From positions 7,501 through 71,500 of the forward strand of contig WBZZ01000821.1 in the NCBI GenBank assembly GCA_019918135.1: 64,000 bases of DNA. The letters run 5' to 3'. The notes below the pieces were generated by a model, which was given only the letters and a program-made list of their open reading frames with translations, was not told where the DNA came from and did not search any database. How positions within the stretch are numbered: position 1 is the stretch's first letter; each line of letters begins with the position of its first letter. A program made the position numbers and the translations under genes. Shown here one piece after another: positions 11,419 to 23,464 of the stretch. Source of the DNA: Paulinella micropora (taxonomy: Eukaryota > Cercozoa > Imbricatea > Euglyphida > Paulinellidae).

Positions 11419-13743
11419 TTTCATTTTGGGGAGCTCGCAAAGTGGGGTTTTGCAACCATTGCAAGGATTAGGCAGGACACACAGTCCACACCTCTGCTTA
11501 CACCTTCTTCCGTACCACCGCATGTAACCTCTTTGCTCGAAGAAGTGCAGGAATTGTTTCAGCTTACTTCACGGTCTGCAGTGTTGCTCGGCGTACCTGA
11601 TATTGAATGTCTGACTCCTTTCGTGGGTTCATCGTTCAACAACACACGAGCCAACTTTGATCCCATCGCGCAAGAACTTGGTCTGTACACACACGGCATC
11701 GAATTTTACCTAGCCGAAAACCATCAAGTGGAGATAGACGCATAAAAAGCGGAACGATTTATGTGCTGTATGTGACGCTGAGTAAGGTATACGATGAGTA
11801 TGTAACCCGGTATTTTCAATTTATTCTTCCTGAAATCGCGCGCAAGATGATGAGTGGTGAGTCAGTCCGCTTTGTATCTAGGTGTCGGATGAGAAGGGAT
11901 CAGGAGCAGCTGCGCCTGGCCTTTGAGTCTGGTGACGACGAGGTGTGGCAGTGTAAGAAGTTTGATCCGCCACGTACCACGTCGTGCATACCGAGCATAA
12001 GGGGAAGAAACATGTTTGTCGCAGTAGAGTCGGCGGCGCAACATCGCGCAAGGCGCATTTCATACCCTCTGGCGAGGTGATTTCGAGTTCAGTCACTGAT
12101 CAGCCGAAAAGGTTACAGCGGAATTTGGAGTTACTGGAAGATTACCGACAGCAGAGGGCAGGCTTTATTGCGGTTTGTATAATATTGTCCAGACTAGTTA
12201 GCAGCAGAGTGTCGTTGCCTCCTAATCGTGTCAACTGCAACTGCGTCGCGTTGTTTTGCAACTGCCCATACAGGTAAAATGTTTCTGCATGTTGTTGTTC
12301 TCTCATTTGCTAGGGGGCCGGGGGCCGCCCACACAACTTTTGCTGCCACTTTGTTTCATATCATAACGACATGACACAAAGTGACAGCATCGCTTACTGT
12401 ACTAGTTTACAATACACATTGTAAACCGTTTCGGTAGGACTCCAGTTTACAACCCTCTGAAGCAGATCCGGTTGAAAGTGGCTGAACTTCGGGTTTGGTG
12501 GTATAAACTCATTGCTTCTTTTCTCCCATGTCCATACTTGGCATCCGAATGGAAGACACAAGTCACTCCTCCCATCCGTTCTGATTGGACTCGACTCATG
12601 AATTTACATAATCTGGAAATCAGAGTCAATAAGCTCTGGGCGCCCTGCATTTATTGTGCCACACAGAAGAGCAAAGCAAAACGGTTGGTTGCTATGCAGC
12701 AAAAACAGGAGCAGCTGCGAAGAGAAAACAGAGCACTTTCGGACGAAGATGAGAAGGAGATGGAGGAGATTAAAACATTCTTGACTAAGTTTGAGTATCA
12801 TTTGCGTGCGAAGAACAACAAGAGATTTTACGATGAAGATTTAAAGACATGTGTTGAAGATTTGTCGTACATACTCGTAGTAGTGGACTTTTCACGGCTG
12901 ACTGTGGGTGGGGGGATACAGAAGACGTAAATGACTGTATCGGAGTTTTGATCAGAGGGGATGGAAAGGGAGGAGTCAAAAGAGAGTTTGTTGACACTTT
13001 ACCACAACAATGACTTTTTCTTTGTGAGGGAGTGGTTTGACAATATTATTGAGCGCCGAATCACAGATATGCGTCAGCCTGTGCAGGTAACCAAACTTAT
13101 CGTCTGGTCTGATGGAGAGAGGAAACATTTCAAGCAAAGGTACTCATTAGCTGAGTTCAGTTTGATTCTAATCAAACATCTTTGGCTCAAATTTGCGCAG
13201 TTGAATTTTTGGCCGTCATATCACGGGAAGGGTCTTTGTGATTCTCACGCTGGAAAGATTGCACAAGCTGTCTCATATGAAGGCTTTCATAACGGTTACA
13301 TTTGGCGAACTTCGCAAGATCTTGCAGCTCTTATTAAGAGAAATCTCTCTAACTCAAAGCCTATGATTCTTCGGGCACCCATCAACCAGAATTCACAACT
13401 TAAACATCCAGTCACTAAAATTCCTGACTTAGGAAAGTTACACTGTTTTGAAGCAACACCAACACCTGGAATGTTACGAGTTTCTACATTTCGTGATGAG
13501 AGAAAACAGAATTTTGTTTTCCTAAACGATCTGTCTTCTTTGCGGCCAAAGCCTGCATGGCAGCCTTCTGCTGCGGCGTTGGCAAGTATTCTTATGCCTG
13601 CTGCGCTTCCTAGTCTTGTTCCTCGACGGGCAGCTGCGCTCCCTGTAGTTGCAGCAGCGCCTGTTGCTGCATATCGAGGACGGGGTGGGCGTGTTGTGCG
13701 GAATCAATATGGACGCAGAGGTAGATCACGTCGTAATAATTAA
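11419..13743 (+). CDS. Transposase-like protein (DDE-type suspected), spliced or broken
   Basis: Several plus-strand segments read as one protein. 11419-11745 is a helical region ending next to a HKKRNDLCAVC zinc-binding motif (in the frame after 11735). 11860-12170 is a basic region. 12472-12930 is a helical linker leading to ILVVVDFS. 12961-13743 contains VWSDGERKHFK and then FWPSYHGKGLCDSHAGKIAQ, ending in an Arg/Gly-rich basic tail (about residues 220-260). The 'vvDfs ... SDG..khFk ... HGKg.CDah' series matches DDE-type domains of uncharacterised eukaryotic transposases, with candidate catalytic Asp at VVVDF and WSDG. Joins between segments need introns or frameshifts I could not place exactly. 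Its location between long TIRs makes it the likely mobilising enzyme. Confidence 0.5.
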
Positions 13744-13812
13744 AAACAGTTATCTTAATATTATTAATAATATTTAATCGTCACTCAGTAACTTAAAAGT
13801 ATAACATATATC

Positions 13813-14151
13813 AACGGTTAAAAATTTAAATTTTGAATTTGAATTTTGAAAAATACAATGAATTTAGTTTAATATAGTTGAGAAATACAATTTCCATGAA
13901 TTTGGTATGAAAACAACAATGAAAACAAGTTGTGATAGAGTCGTGAAGTGAAGCGGAGTGGTTTTGGGAGTGGTACCAAAAAGGTTACGTTAGAGCAATG
14001 GAAAATTTGAAATTTTGAATTTTTTCAATTTAAATAAGTAAATTATTGTTTTTAGATCACAAACAATTGATTTTAATTAATAATATCATATTTCATGTTT
14101 CAAAAAAATTCTACTAGATTTCTTGTAAGACATCTTGTACTATATCCTGTC
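13813..14151 (-). repeat. Right terminal inverted repeat of the 7-kb transposon
   Basis: The inverted partner of 7122-7461, ending ...TATATCCTGTC at 14151 and followed by AC and the resumed gag frame. Confidence 0.9.
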
Positions 14152-15463
14152 ACTAGTCAGACAGGTTGAAATAGACGAAGGAAGGCCTGAGTCAGACTAC
14201 AAGATTTGTAAGAAGTTATTTAGGTTACTGCAACACCTAGACCCTATGTCAACTTTGTACACAATATGGCAACACATGGATGCAAGATGGGACTGGAAAC
14301 AGTTAACCCTGAAGATAGTTCAGGTAGCACAAGAACACAACAACGAAAAATTGTACAGAGAAGTAATAACACCCCAGAGAGGCAAGCAGGTAGTATTTAA
14401 CACAGTTTCGACGACGAAAGATTCTGAACTAAAATGCTACTGCTGTAAGCAAGCTGGACACATGTGTTATGAATGTACTTCTAGATGTGCTAGAACAGAT
14501 TGTCGAGAAGGCAAAAGAGGTGTCAGACATACAGGTGCTGAATGTTCTTTTACTAAAAGCATAACTGCTAGACAGGGAAAGACAGGTAAGCCTAAATACA
14601 CTGACAGACCCAAAAAGCCCACTCACAAAGACAGCTCTTCTAAAAAACCTAACTCTAAACACAAACCAAGAAAGGGTAGCACAATGAACAGAAAGAAAGG
14701 ACCTAGGAAAGGGAAGTTCATTTGTGTAGGTGAGGAGCAGGAAGAAGAAGAGAGTGAGTCATCACAGGAGGAAAGAGAGTCAGTAGATCAACAGGATAAT
14801 GAGGAAGTACAATCAGAACAGTCAGATCATGAGAGTCAGAGAGATGACGAAAATGATGAACCTGACTATTCACTACAACTCATTCAGTGGGTGTATATGA
14901 ATGTGGAGATAAAGAAGAGGAAGAGCAAGAAGAGACCTCAGACAAACCCTATTCCTATCCCCATTCCCCTCACTCATCAGACAGTTAAACCTTTAACTAG
15001 ACTCCCACAAGAGTTCAGAGGGATAGATCCTAGCATCTTTCATGTCCCATACTTCTCAAGCGAATTTCTGCTCAAATATGCTTTGCTTGAAGCTCAGAGT
15101 AGGCATTTAGGGAGAGATCTTTCTTTAGTATTAACAGAGTTATTTGGAGTTGTCTCCCCAGACACAGTCCCCATTGAACCAGTTAATCTAAACTATGCTA
15201 AAGTATGGAGATCGAGAAAGATTGAATCCCCAGAGGAGTCCTTGATCCCAGACAACAAGCGATGTGAAGGCATAGTTAGGGATACAAGAAAGAGATGCAA
15301 ATGGACTCTAGGCTTAGCTAGAAGGGGAGGTCCGGGAACAAGCGCAGCCTGGAGGTTGCTAAGGTTTAAGAACTGTGAGTTTCACAGACCCAAACTCAGA
15401 CCTGACTCAGACAAGAGCCCTATGATGACTGAAGAAGCAATAGCTCTCATGGTAGCAGCATGA
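14152..15463 (+). pseudogene. Copia element B gag, 3' part with zinc knuckle
   Basis: The gag frame continues from 7121. A capsid C-terminal helical part (about 14153-14420) is followed by a canonical CX2CX4HX4C knuckle, CYCCKQAGHMCYEC, with extra cysteines downstream. A Lys-rich then Glu/Ser/Gln acidic stretch leads to a folded segment containing RCEGIVRDTRKRC...CEFH (about residues 375-420). That pattern resembles the short C...C...C...H (DUF5763-like) zinc motif also seen in the copia element at 18.6 kb. The stop is at 15461-15463. No enzyme motif lies in this part. Confidence 0.75.
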
Positions 15464-16080
15464 GCAGAGATAAGAGATCCAGTAATGTATGATAGAGTGT
15501 ATAGTGGGATCCCTAGGGACAAAGATGGATGTCCCGTGCCCCCTCCTCATCTGACAGAGATCTCTGATCAAATCCCAGCTGACGAGCTTGAAGTAGGAAC
15601 TATGGCACTATCTGTGAATAGTGATAGGCTAGGTCGCCCCTTGTTATTAAGATTGATAATATCAGTCGCAGTCCAGCTGTAGATGAGGCTAGTCATGGTG
15701 ACAGGTGTAGACGAGGGAGCAAATGATACTGCACAAACAGACCGATCAGAACAAGATGAAGAAGAGGAGGAATCCTTTGAACCCACTCCTGGAAATTGGA
15801 CAAACCCAGACAGTAGTCAGTATGGTCAGATGATGAGCAAGAAACACAGTAGTCAGTATGTCCACTTCAGATTATCTCACTAAATCGGAACTCAAGGAAG
15901 CAGGATTAGGAAGAAGAATAGCTACGGAAACCCCAGATACCCAAGGTAGTAAAGACAGGGTAGACTCAGATGACAGCGGGGGAGAAACTGTTATTAGACG
16001 AAGGGGAAAGAGTATCTATAGGTCCTACCTTGATGTTAAAGCATTACCATCATTACTCCCAGCACAAGCGGCAAGTAGTC
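15464..16080 (+). pseudogene. Degenerate copia element B sequence after gag
   Basis: Broken frames at 15485-15682, 15683-15883 and 15858-16080 contain acidic Glu/Asp-rich stretches and ALSVNSDRLGRP, which parallels the segment just before the protease active site in the copia element at 19.8 kb. No DSG is found before the sequence is cut at 16080 by the LTR of the next element. Confidence 0.5.
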
Positions 16081-16162
16081 GTCACAGCCTCACACTTCCT
16101 AACGTATTTGTAATTACGATAATACCGTTTTATACATTAGTCGTTATTCAGTGGCACAGGTG
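16081..16162 (+). repeat. Start of 5' LTR of element C
   Basis: Begins GTCACAGCCTCACAC and matches 24964-25045 except T/G at 16144. The LTR probably runs on toward about 16600, but no second copy shows its end. It does not begin with the usual TG. Confidence 0.75.
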
Positions 16163-16609
16163 GCACTTAACTATTTACCAATACAGTATGTCAGTTACCA
16201 TTTTAATCAGTACGGATGGATGGTTAGTTAGGACGCAGTATAGGTAGAACAGTTACAGTCATTCAGTCCATATAATAATTAGTCAAGTCATTAGTTGTGC
16301 TTCCAACCATAATCATTGCTAGTGACGTGGCATAGTTCTAGAGTAAAACGGAAAGTGATTGTATTCTCAGTAAAGTTCAGTTCCAGTAACAAGGAAGTAG
16401 TCGTGGGATTATTTTAGTGTCATATACTGACATCCGGAACTCAATCTGCCGGAATTCCTGAGAAGGAATAGTCCGTCAATTGTGTTTAATCCGACTTGCT
16501 TTTAGTCGTGTGTATTTCGGATTTACGTCCTGAGCACTCCTCTCAGTTCGGATCACGGTTTTATTCATCAGCGAATATATTCAGTCTTCGTCTTTCACGG
16601 TAATCAGCC

Positions 16610-17985
16610 TTGATTGCTAACGACCTCATGAGCAAGACACAGACCCCCAAACTACTCAACCTTGGAAGCGTACCCACGCTCAAACCCAATGAACGACTTT
16701 ACCAGGAATGGAAATTTCAGTTGCAATCCTTCACCTACGGAGATAGCGCAGAATTGGGAGACATGGTAGCCTCCGTGTTTGAGGAACCGGACAAAGCCAT
16801 AGCCAGATTCCCCTACGACCCTACCGAAATCCGTATTGCAGAAGACTAGTCAGAGTCTTCAGATGATGAGCGAGAAACACAACCCCCGAAAGAGAGCCAA
16901 AAGGACAAGCCTAAACAGCAAGGCAAAACCGCCCGTGCTCAGAAAGGTAGTACCTCAGCACTCTCGAAAACAGAAGACGAACTGGAAAAAGAGAGAAAGG
17001 CCAGACGAGCACAGACAACCAAGAGAGCACATTCCAGAAAAAAGAAGACAAACAAACAATATGCACAACGAATGCTTAGGTTGGGACTTTACGTCTCTGT
17101 AGCTTTCAAAGCACCAGTCCTAGTGACAATGTGCATTGGAGTGGAAGACAGAAGCCCCATTGGCATGTTAGTCTTAGTGGAAAAAGGGTATGGAGGCAAA
17201 TCACTTCTTGATATGATCATAAGATGGCAAAAGTACATTGTCGCTACCCCTAAGGGAGACATTGCCTACTGGCTAGACGAAAACCGTCTTACGGAACTCC
17301 AAATACAGAGAGATTATGGTGGCAAAATCCCTAACGAATTTTTCACCGCACAGCTCTTGTATAAACTCTCCTTCCACCCGGATTTTGGAGGGCTAGATGC
17401 CCTGATGATAAATTTCGAAAACAAGGGGATTACTGCTCACTCTGAAGTAGAAGACATGCTCAGAAAGATCTGGATTAAGTACAAACTGAAACAGAGACTT
17501 CAGAAAAAAAGCTCTACGGAGCAGGCGAAACCCCCGACAAAACTAACGGACAACGCAACAATACCGAAAGATCATTCGTGTCTGAACAGTCAGACAGCGA
17601 AACAAGACGTTGCTTCAACTGCAACGGGACAGGTCATTTAGCGTTTGAGTGCAAAAACACCTGCACTAAGAACAGCTGCAAGAAAGGCAAAGGTAAACAC
17701 CCCCGTAAGGATTGCCCTCTTGACAAGAAACGTAGGCAGACAGGAACAAAACCCTCTAAGAGATCCCCAAGATCCACTGTCGCTGTCGCAGAGCAAGCCT
17801 CTGACGAACAGGACGAGGAGCAGGGAGAAGAAAAGCCTGAAAAGGAAGAACAGGATGACACAGAACACGAGGATGATTCTCCCTCTGTGTTCGTTGTCAT
17901 GCGTGGAAGCTTAGACCCCGAAGAGGAAGAGAAACCTAATGCTAGACGACGATCAGCTACAGAACAGCAGACAGCAAGACAATAG
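16610..17985 (+). pseudogene. Element C gag with zinc knuckle
   Basis: One frame runs 16610-17641 with a single amber stop at 16847-16849. The capsid-like part contains EWKFQLQSF near the start, a basic KERKARRAQTTKR region, and helices typical of copia gag. A frameshift around 17580-17640 leads to the canonical knuckle CFNCNGTGHLAFEC followed by TCTKNSCKKGKGKHPRKDC, giving two linked Cys/His clusters. An acidic Glu-rich tail reaches 17985. Confidence 0.75.
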
Positions 17986-18240
17986 GACAGACAAGCAGCA
18001 GCAGTCAACAGACTAGCAGTCAGCAGAACAGCAGACAGCAAGACAATAGTCGACAGACAAGTAGCAGCAGCCAACAGACTAGCAGTCAGCAGAACAGCAG
18101 ACAGCAAAACAACAGTCGACAGACAAGCAGCAGCAGTCAATAGACTAGCACTCAACAGACAAGCAGTCAACAGACCAGCAATAGACGACAGAGCAGCAGA
18201 CAGCAAGCTCGTAGACAACAGCAACAGCAGGCAGAGATAG
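17970..18240 (+). repeat. Tandem Gln/Ser-rich coding repeat, about 66 bp unit
   Basis: About three copies of a CAGCAG-, AACAG- and GTCGACAGACAAG-containing unit. In one frame it reads as Ser/Gln/Asn-rich peptide repeats (SSQQNSRQQ-like), which could be a disordered linker after the zinc knuckle. Confidence 0.8.
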
Positions 18241-18450
18241 AGAGAGAAAGAGTGAAAGAGCACAGTCGCAAACCACTACCCTCTCATCTACGAAACAACA
18301 GAAAAAGAGGATGGAGAGTAAGAGTGAAAGAGCACAGGCACAACCCACTTCCCTCTCATCCACAGTCACACGTTCACAGAAGATGGAGAGAAAGAGTGAA
18401 AGAGCACAGTCGCCACCCTCTACCCTCTCATCCACAGACACACAGTCACA
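18240..18450 (+). repeat. Tandem coding repeat, about 57-60 bp unit, three copies
   Basis: Each unit contains AGAGTGAAAGAGCACAG and CCCTCTCATC(C/T)AC. In the frame from 18311 it gives ERKSERAQ and SSTxTxSQ repeats. The spacing is nearly in frame. Confidence 0.8.
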
Positions 18451-19425
18451 GACCCAACGCATGGGAAGATGTGAGCCACCACCACACCCTATCTACGCAA
18501 ATCTCAAGCCTGGTTACTCTCTCACACCCAAACAGAGAACACCGGTATATGAGCAGCTAGATAAGAACGGGCACCCTAGGTATCAAGGCAGGAACACAAA
18601 AGGACAGTGTGGGATTTCTCGCAACCCCAAATTTTACGGTTCCCCTAATCTCATGGCGAAACGGTTCGCATATGGTTCGTTTTGCTGCTATCATGCCGAA
18701 CATTGACCCCTTATTTCCCTGCATAGACCTAGCAAGACCGGCAGCAGAAAGACCTAGTAAGAATAGCAAGTTACCAGACGAAGCAGGACTGATAGCTGTA
18801 GCCGAACAGTACCTAGAATTGTACGGAAACATTCAGGGTTACAATCAGCTGAACCAAGAGTGGTGTTATTACCCCGCAGTGAAGGCGCACGAGTTTCAGG
18901 TACAGCCGTCACGCAAACTCAACCACCTGACGAAACAGTATGCGGAAAAAACGGGCCGGATCCAACAGGTTGTGTACGGTAGTGGACAGTAGCTTAGCTG
19001 GTAGAGCAGTAGAGCATGGTAGACAACCTCACTCACTGCATCCAACACATGAAAGGCCAATACCAGAAAGTCCAATACCTGAAGCACCCACACCCGAAAC
19101 TGTCACGTATGTTGAGGAACACTTTGAAAACACAACACCAGAACAGGCGACCCCTCGCACCCCAGAAGGTAGATACCTTACTAGTCACGCGTACGCATTC
19201 AGGCAGGCATGCCTAGTAGTGGTAAATGATCAGGCTAGGCCTAATCCTAATGTGTCACCCATAAACTTCTACACCCTCGCACACTTAGCAGAAGTCATGA
19301 CGCAAGGTTGTCAATGGACTTCAGACAGACAGGTAGTGTGGACAGCAGACGACCAGCCAGACGATTTCCTCACAGACGTAATGAAAGCGATAGAACTGCG
19401 GCAGTTTACGTACTGCACAAAGTGA
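18451..19425 (+). pseudogene. Element C region between gag and protease
   Basis: Frames at 18311-18706, 18609-18992 and 18940-19425 overlap and are joined by frameshifts. The first contains CGISRNPKFYG and CCYHAEH, echoing the C...C..H zinc-like motif after gag of element B. The last has a Pro/Glu/Thr-rich stretch and then helices. It is copia-lineage specific and no enzyme is recognised. Confidence 0.5.
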
Positions 19426-20327
19426 GAAGAACTAGCCCCTACAGCGTCGAAAAAGATCCCATTGTCACTCATTCCACTGCACAAGAAAGAGTAGGATTGC
19501 CACAAGCACCCCCTCCTTCCAACACAACTACTGAACGCCAACTATTCCCCTCTACACGCAACGAAGAAGAGGAAGAGATAGATGAAGTAGAGAAATTAGA
19601 AAAGTCAGAGGAAGAAGAAGATGATGAGATGCACGAGTTCAACAGCGACGACGAACGAAACTCAGACGAAATTAGACTTAGGGACGCACTCGCAGCTTAT
19701 TCGTCAGAAGAGATAGAAGAAGAGGAAGAACAAGAGGAAGAAGAAGAACAGGACGAAGAAGAAAACGAAGAGGATGACACAGCAACAGTGACTCACAAGA
19801 CAGAGAAAGACGTGAGTACAGTAGCGCGAGACAGGGCGATGGTATTAATCAACGCGAAAGACAGACCAAACCCGACACACACATACCAGGATAGTGGAGC
19901 CTCACAATACATCTGTCGAGATTCTCATTTAATGACGAACATGACGAAAGTAAGACCCGTGAACTTCAAAACTGGAAATGGTGAGAGAAAGATAGAGAAG
20001 GCAGGTATGATACAACTAGCTAGAGTAGATGGTAATGCTAAACCCCATGTTATAGCAAACGCAGCGTACTATGACCCCTCTATGCCTATCAACATTGCAC
20101 CCGCTGGACCCATGGATCATTTTCACCACAGAGCTGTGGTACACCAAAATGGTCAGATGTTTATCCTTAAGAAACATATAAAGGGAGACCCCAGGGATAT
20201 ACTGGTCAGGGGGAGATTGACAAAATCTCTATTGTATAGATGGGACACGAAGAAGGATAAACCGCTTCGCATCAATCAGCGGTATGTTCCCTCAGGAGCA
20301 CCCAAGAGCGAATCCATGTTGGGGTAA
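19308..20327 (+). pseudogene. Element C aspartic protease region
   Basis: A highly acidic Glu-rich region of about 110 residues is followed by TYQDSGASQYICRD, the retroviral-type aspartic protease active site (DSGA), then the beta-rich remainder and a GAG-pre-integrase-like stretch ending at 20327. The enzyme would cleave the Gag-Pol polyprotein in the virus-like particle. The join to the integrase is broken by a stop and frame change. Confidence 0.8.
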
Positions 20328-20416
20328 TTGGGGAGGGAAGCCCCATATCAGTCAAAGATAGTGATAGATTCAAGTTAAGTAAGAATAGAGATAGTGATAG
20401 GACCAACAACGCAATC

Positions 20417-21394
20417 TTGTTTGTTAAGTACCCCGCTAGCACTGACAAACTGAAGCCAATAGAAATAGATATCCTTCATGCTAGTATAGGACATTTCGGT
20501 TTCGGAAAAGCCACTGCTTTCGCAGATGCGGCTGGTTATAGAATAGTAGGACCTAGAGGAACTTTGGAAAGCGCAAAGGAAGAGTGCGCCACATGCGAAC
20601 CATGCATGATCGGCAAAGCTAAGGTTCTTCCTAGATTTGCGGTTAATCATATTTGCAGAGCCAATAGGTCAGGCGAGATATTACACCTATATACGCAAGG
20701 ACCCTGGCGTGTAATGTCAAGGACAGGCAAAAGATATAAATTTTCCGTGACTGATGATTATTCCAGTTACACGCTAGATTTCTATCTTGCCCATAAGAAT
20801 GAGTTTATTACTTGTCTCAAGAAGGCCATCAGCTTCTTTGAAACACAAACAAGTAATAAAGTCAAGGAAATACGCTGTGATCAGGAGTTCACTGCCCCTG
20901 CAGAGGTGCGCAGGGAATACCCAGGCATAGTGTGGCAAGACGCAGCTACAGGAGATAAAGATGGCAATCCGGTAGCGGAAAGAATGAACCAAACGACAGG
21001 AGGACCCGCACGCGCTATGCGCATTCATGCTGGATTCCCACCCAATTTTTGGGACGAAATGGAACACACAGCATCCACGCTTTGGAACATCCTCCCGGCA
21101 ACCTCTGGTTCCCGTAAGGGTATGTCCCCATACGAACAGCTTTTCGGTAGAAAGCCCCCAATGCATCAGTTAAAACCTATCGGTAGTAGAGGAGTAATGC
21201 ACATAGGTAAGACAGACGGCAAGGGAGCTATGCCCGGCAAAGTAGTTACGTCAGTAGGATACGACATACATAGAGAATTGTATCGTGTATGGGATGGCAA
21301 GCGAGTAATAGCTGGCGTTCGTAATGCTAGATTTAACCCGCGCAAAATAGGACCACTGTCAGGCGTGACCACCCAGATAGATAGATTGGAGTGA
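20417..21394 (+). pseudogene. Element C integrase with altered active site
   Basis: The HHCC zinc domain is present (LHASIGHFG then CATCEPC), followed by the rve core. The second Asp (IRCDQEF) and the Glu (GNPVAERMNQT) are recognisable, as are the later MSPYEQLFGRKPP and GYD motifs of copia integrases. Where copia integrases read H-x-D-x-x-GP, this reads HLYTQGP, so the first catalytic Asp is Tyr. A point mutation (GAT to TAT) would explain it and would inactivate the enzyme. Confidence 0.85.
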
Positions 21395-22809
21395 CGAATC
21401 TGAGGGAGAGTGAGAAAGACACAATCACCACAGAACAACCTTCACCAATCCAAACCATTCTAGACGATGAAGATGAGGATCAACAACCACACTTCAAAGA
21501 AACGACACACGAGCATACGACAATCCAACCACTTGAGGGAGCGATGAGACCAGATTCGCCAACTCACGAGCAAGGATTACAGGAAGAGCAGAAATCAGAC
21601 CAGCAAGACGAGATTACTATTCAACAAAGCTTAGCTGACGATCAGGAGACAAACCTTAGTACAGGACCGATGCCCTCGTCTGATTTCACTGCTCCAGAAG
21701 AGCCTCATATCGATCCAAACCGGTACATGGAGAAGAAGCCCCCGCCAAAAGGACTAACTTGGGAGCCAAGCAACAGTGTTAGCTCAGCCAATATAGTCAC
21801 AGGCAAGAGAGAGAGAGAGGAAGCAAACTGACTTAAGTTCTACATCCACGCATCATGTTACGCTCATGAATGATGTATTGAATGATATGGATGAAGCAAG
21901 CGAGTGGTTATTTTATATTCATCTACCCACAGACTTAGTTGAAGAAGGAATGACACTGAAAGACTTGCAAAAAGGAATCGATAATGAACTGAAAGCGTTA
22001 AGGGAGTTCAAAACCTATGAATGGGTGACGGCCGATGAAGTTAAGAAGGCAGGAGTCAAACCCGTAGGTTTACTTTGGGTTCATAAAGTTAAGACTGACG
22101 AAACGGGCGTAAAATTTGTTAAGTCACGACTCTCTTTACGGGGAGATCAACTTGAGCCAGGCATCAGTTATAACCCCGAACAGCTTTACGTTCCATGTGC
22201 CTCTTACTGTTATTCAAACTATCAGTAAGCTTAGGCAACAAAATATATGCCGTAGACTTCAAGAACGCATACCTCAATGCGCTCATGAAAGACCCGGTGT
22301 ATGCTCGCGCCCCACCAGGTGTAACAGAGAAAGGACGCGAAGGGATGCTTCTTAAGATCACTAAAGATTTTTCCGGAGCCCCACAGGCAGGCAAAAGGTG
22401 GTACGATCTATTCGCAGAACTTTTACAAGAGCTTGGTTTTGAGCCTCTTAAGGCAGACCCATGCATGTTCATTCAAAAGGGAGTACACGTTAGCAAAGCC
22501 ATAATAGGTGTCTTTCACGTAGACGACCTTATATTCAGTGCCCCCAGCGAGAAAGCTTATAGCTACTTTTGCGATAGCCTCGAGAAGCGATTCCCGATCA
22601 AAAGGCTAGGCGTAGCTAGAGAGTTCAAAGGCATGGAGATCGGAAAAAAGGACGGAGAGATAATTGTGCACCAGCGCACATACGCGAAGAAGGTAGTCAA
22701 GTTTTTGGTTACGCTGATTCTAAGCCAAGTGCTACCCCGGGTACAAAAATCGATCCAGCCCCGATGCACAGTTCAGCCAAGCTCAGACAATTTTCAATTC
22801 CCCAGATAG
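21391..22809 (+). pseudogene. Element C reverse transcriptase
   Basis: After an acidic linker (21391-21831), the RT begins near 21866 with EWVTADEVKKAG and GLLWVHKVKTD (the 'W.ykvK.d' block). A frameshift at about 22200 precedes YAVDFKNAYLNA (motif A Asp), SGAPQAGKRWYD and FHVDDL (the YVDD catalytic box as HVDD). It ends in a second frameshift near 22720. The enzyme copies the element RNA in the particle. Two indels make it non-functional as read. Confidence 0.85.
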
Positions 22810-23464
22810 TCGGTAGTCTCCTATTTCTAGCAAAGATGACAAGACCGGACATCGATGAAGCTGTAAACGCCGCGAGCGTTATGCAGATAATCGACGCGGG
22901 AGTTGCTTACGCGCGATTAGGCAAATGCATCCGCTACTTGAAGAATTTACGGGGTTTGCGATTCAAATCGGGCACAAGATCCGGGTTGGTCGAACAAATT
23001 TCCGTTTATCCGGATGCCGCGCACAAAGCGCGTCTCAAGACGGGTAAGTCGCGAACAGGCTACGTAATACTCGTTGGCGGCAGCCCAGTAGCTTATTGTC
23101 GAAGAGACAAACTAAGGTAGCTCTTTCTTCCAATGACGCCGAAATCATCGCTGCTAATGAAGCGCTTTGCTAGATGATGGCAGTCAAAAACATTCTCACA
23201 GAGATAGGCTTAGCACAGAATAATCCCGTTGATGTGTTCGAAGATAATGCACAAACAATCTTAGCAGCACAGCGAGGTTTAGCGGGACCGCGAACTAAGC
23301 ATCTTCTCGTAGAAGAACACTATTTGCATGAACTGGAAACTCTCGGAATCGTAAAATTTCGGAAGGTAAGTACAGATGAGCAAATCGGTGATGTTTTAAC
23401 TAAGCACCTTCCTAAAGAACAAATGGATTATCTTTTGGATAAATTCACGATTAAAATGGAATAA
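22764..23464 (+). pseudogene. Element C RNase H
   Basis: Continues from the RT with IVGSLLFLAKMTRPDID, then PDAAHKARLKTGKSRTGY (first Asp), a broken SSNDAEI stretch near 23130-23150 with a stop at about 23172, FEDNAQTI and HYLHELE...GDVLTKHLPKEQ. All landmarks match element A at 2.3-3.2 kb, about two-thirds identical by eye. Confidence 0.85.

Larger units (their letters stand above)
7122..14151. mobile_element. 7.03-kb DNA transposon with 340-bp TIRs, inserted in copia gag
   Basis: The ends 7122-7461 and 13813-14151 are inverted copies with few mismatches, both starting GACAGGATATAG. The flanks AC (7120-7121) and AC (14152-14153) are a candidate 2-bp target duplication, and removing the element plus one AC restores the interrupted gag frame. 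It carries a minus-strand spliced coiled-coil gene (7.7-10.4 kb) and a plus-strand transposase-like gene (11.4-13.7 kb). I could not assign the superfamily: the long TIRs recall Mutator-like elements, but those usually make 8-11 bp duplications. Confidence 0.85.

Noticed and set aside
10718..11527. A 269-codon plus-strand ORF in the transposon
   Set aside because: It contains a Phe run from a T24 tract and changes character abruptly; other frames give the coherent transposase segments downstream.
17970..18450. CRISPR-like array
   Set aside because: The repeats are contiguous coding repeats without constant repeat/spacer alternation, and the context is a copia gag.
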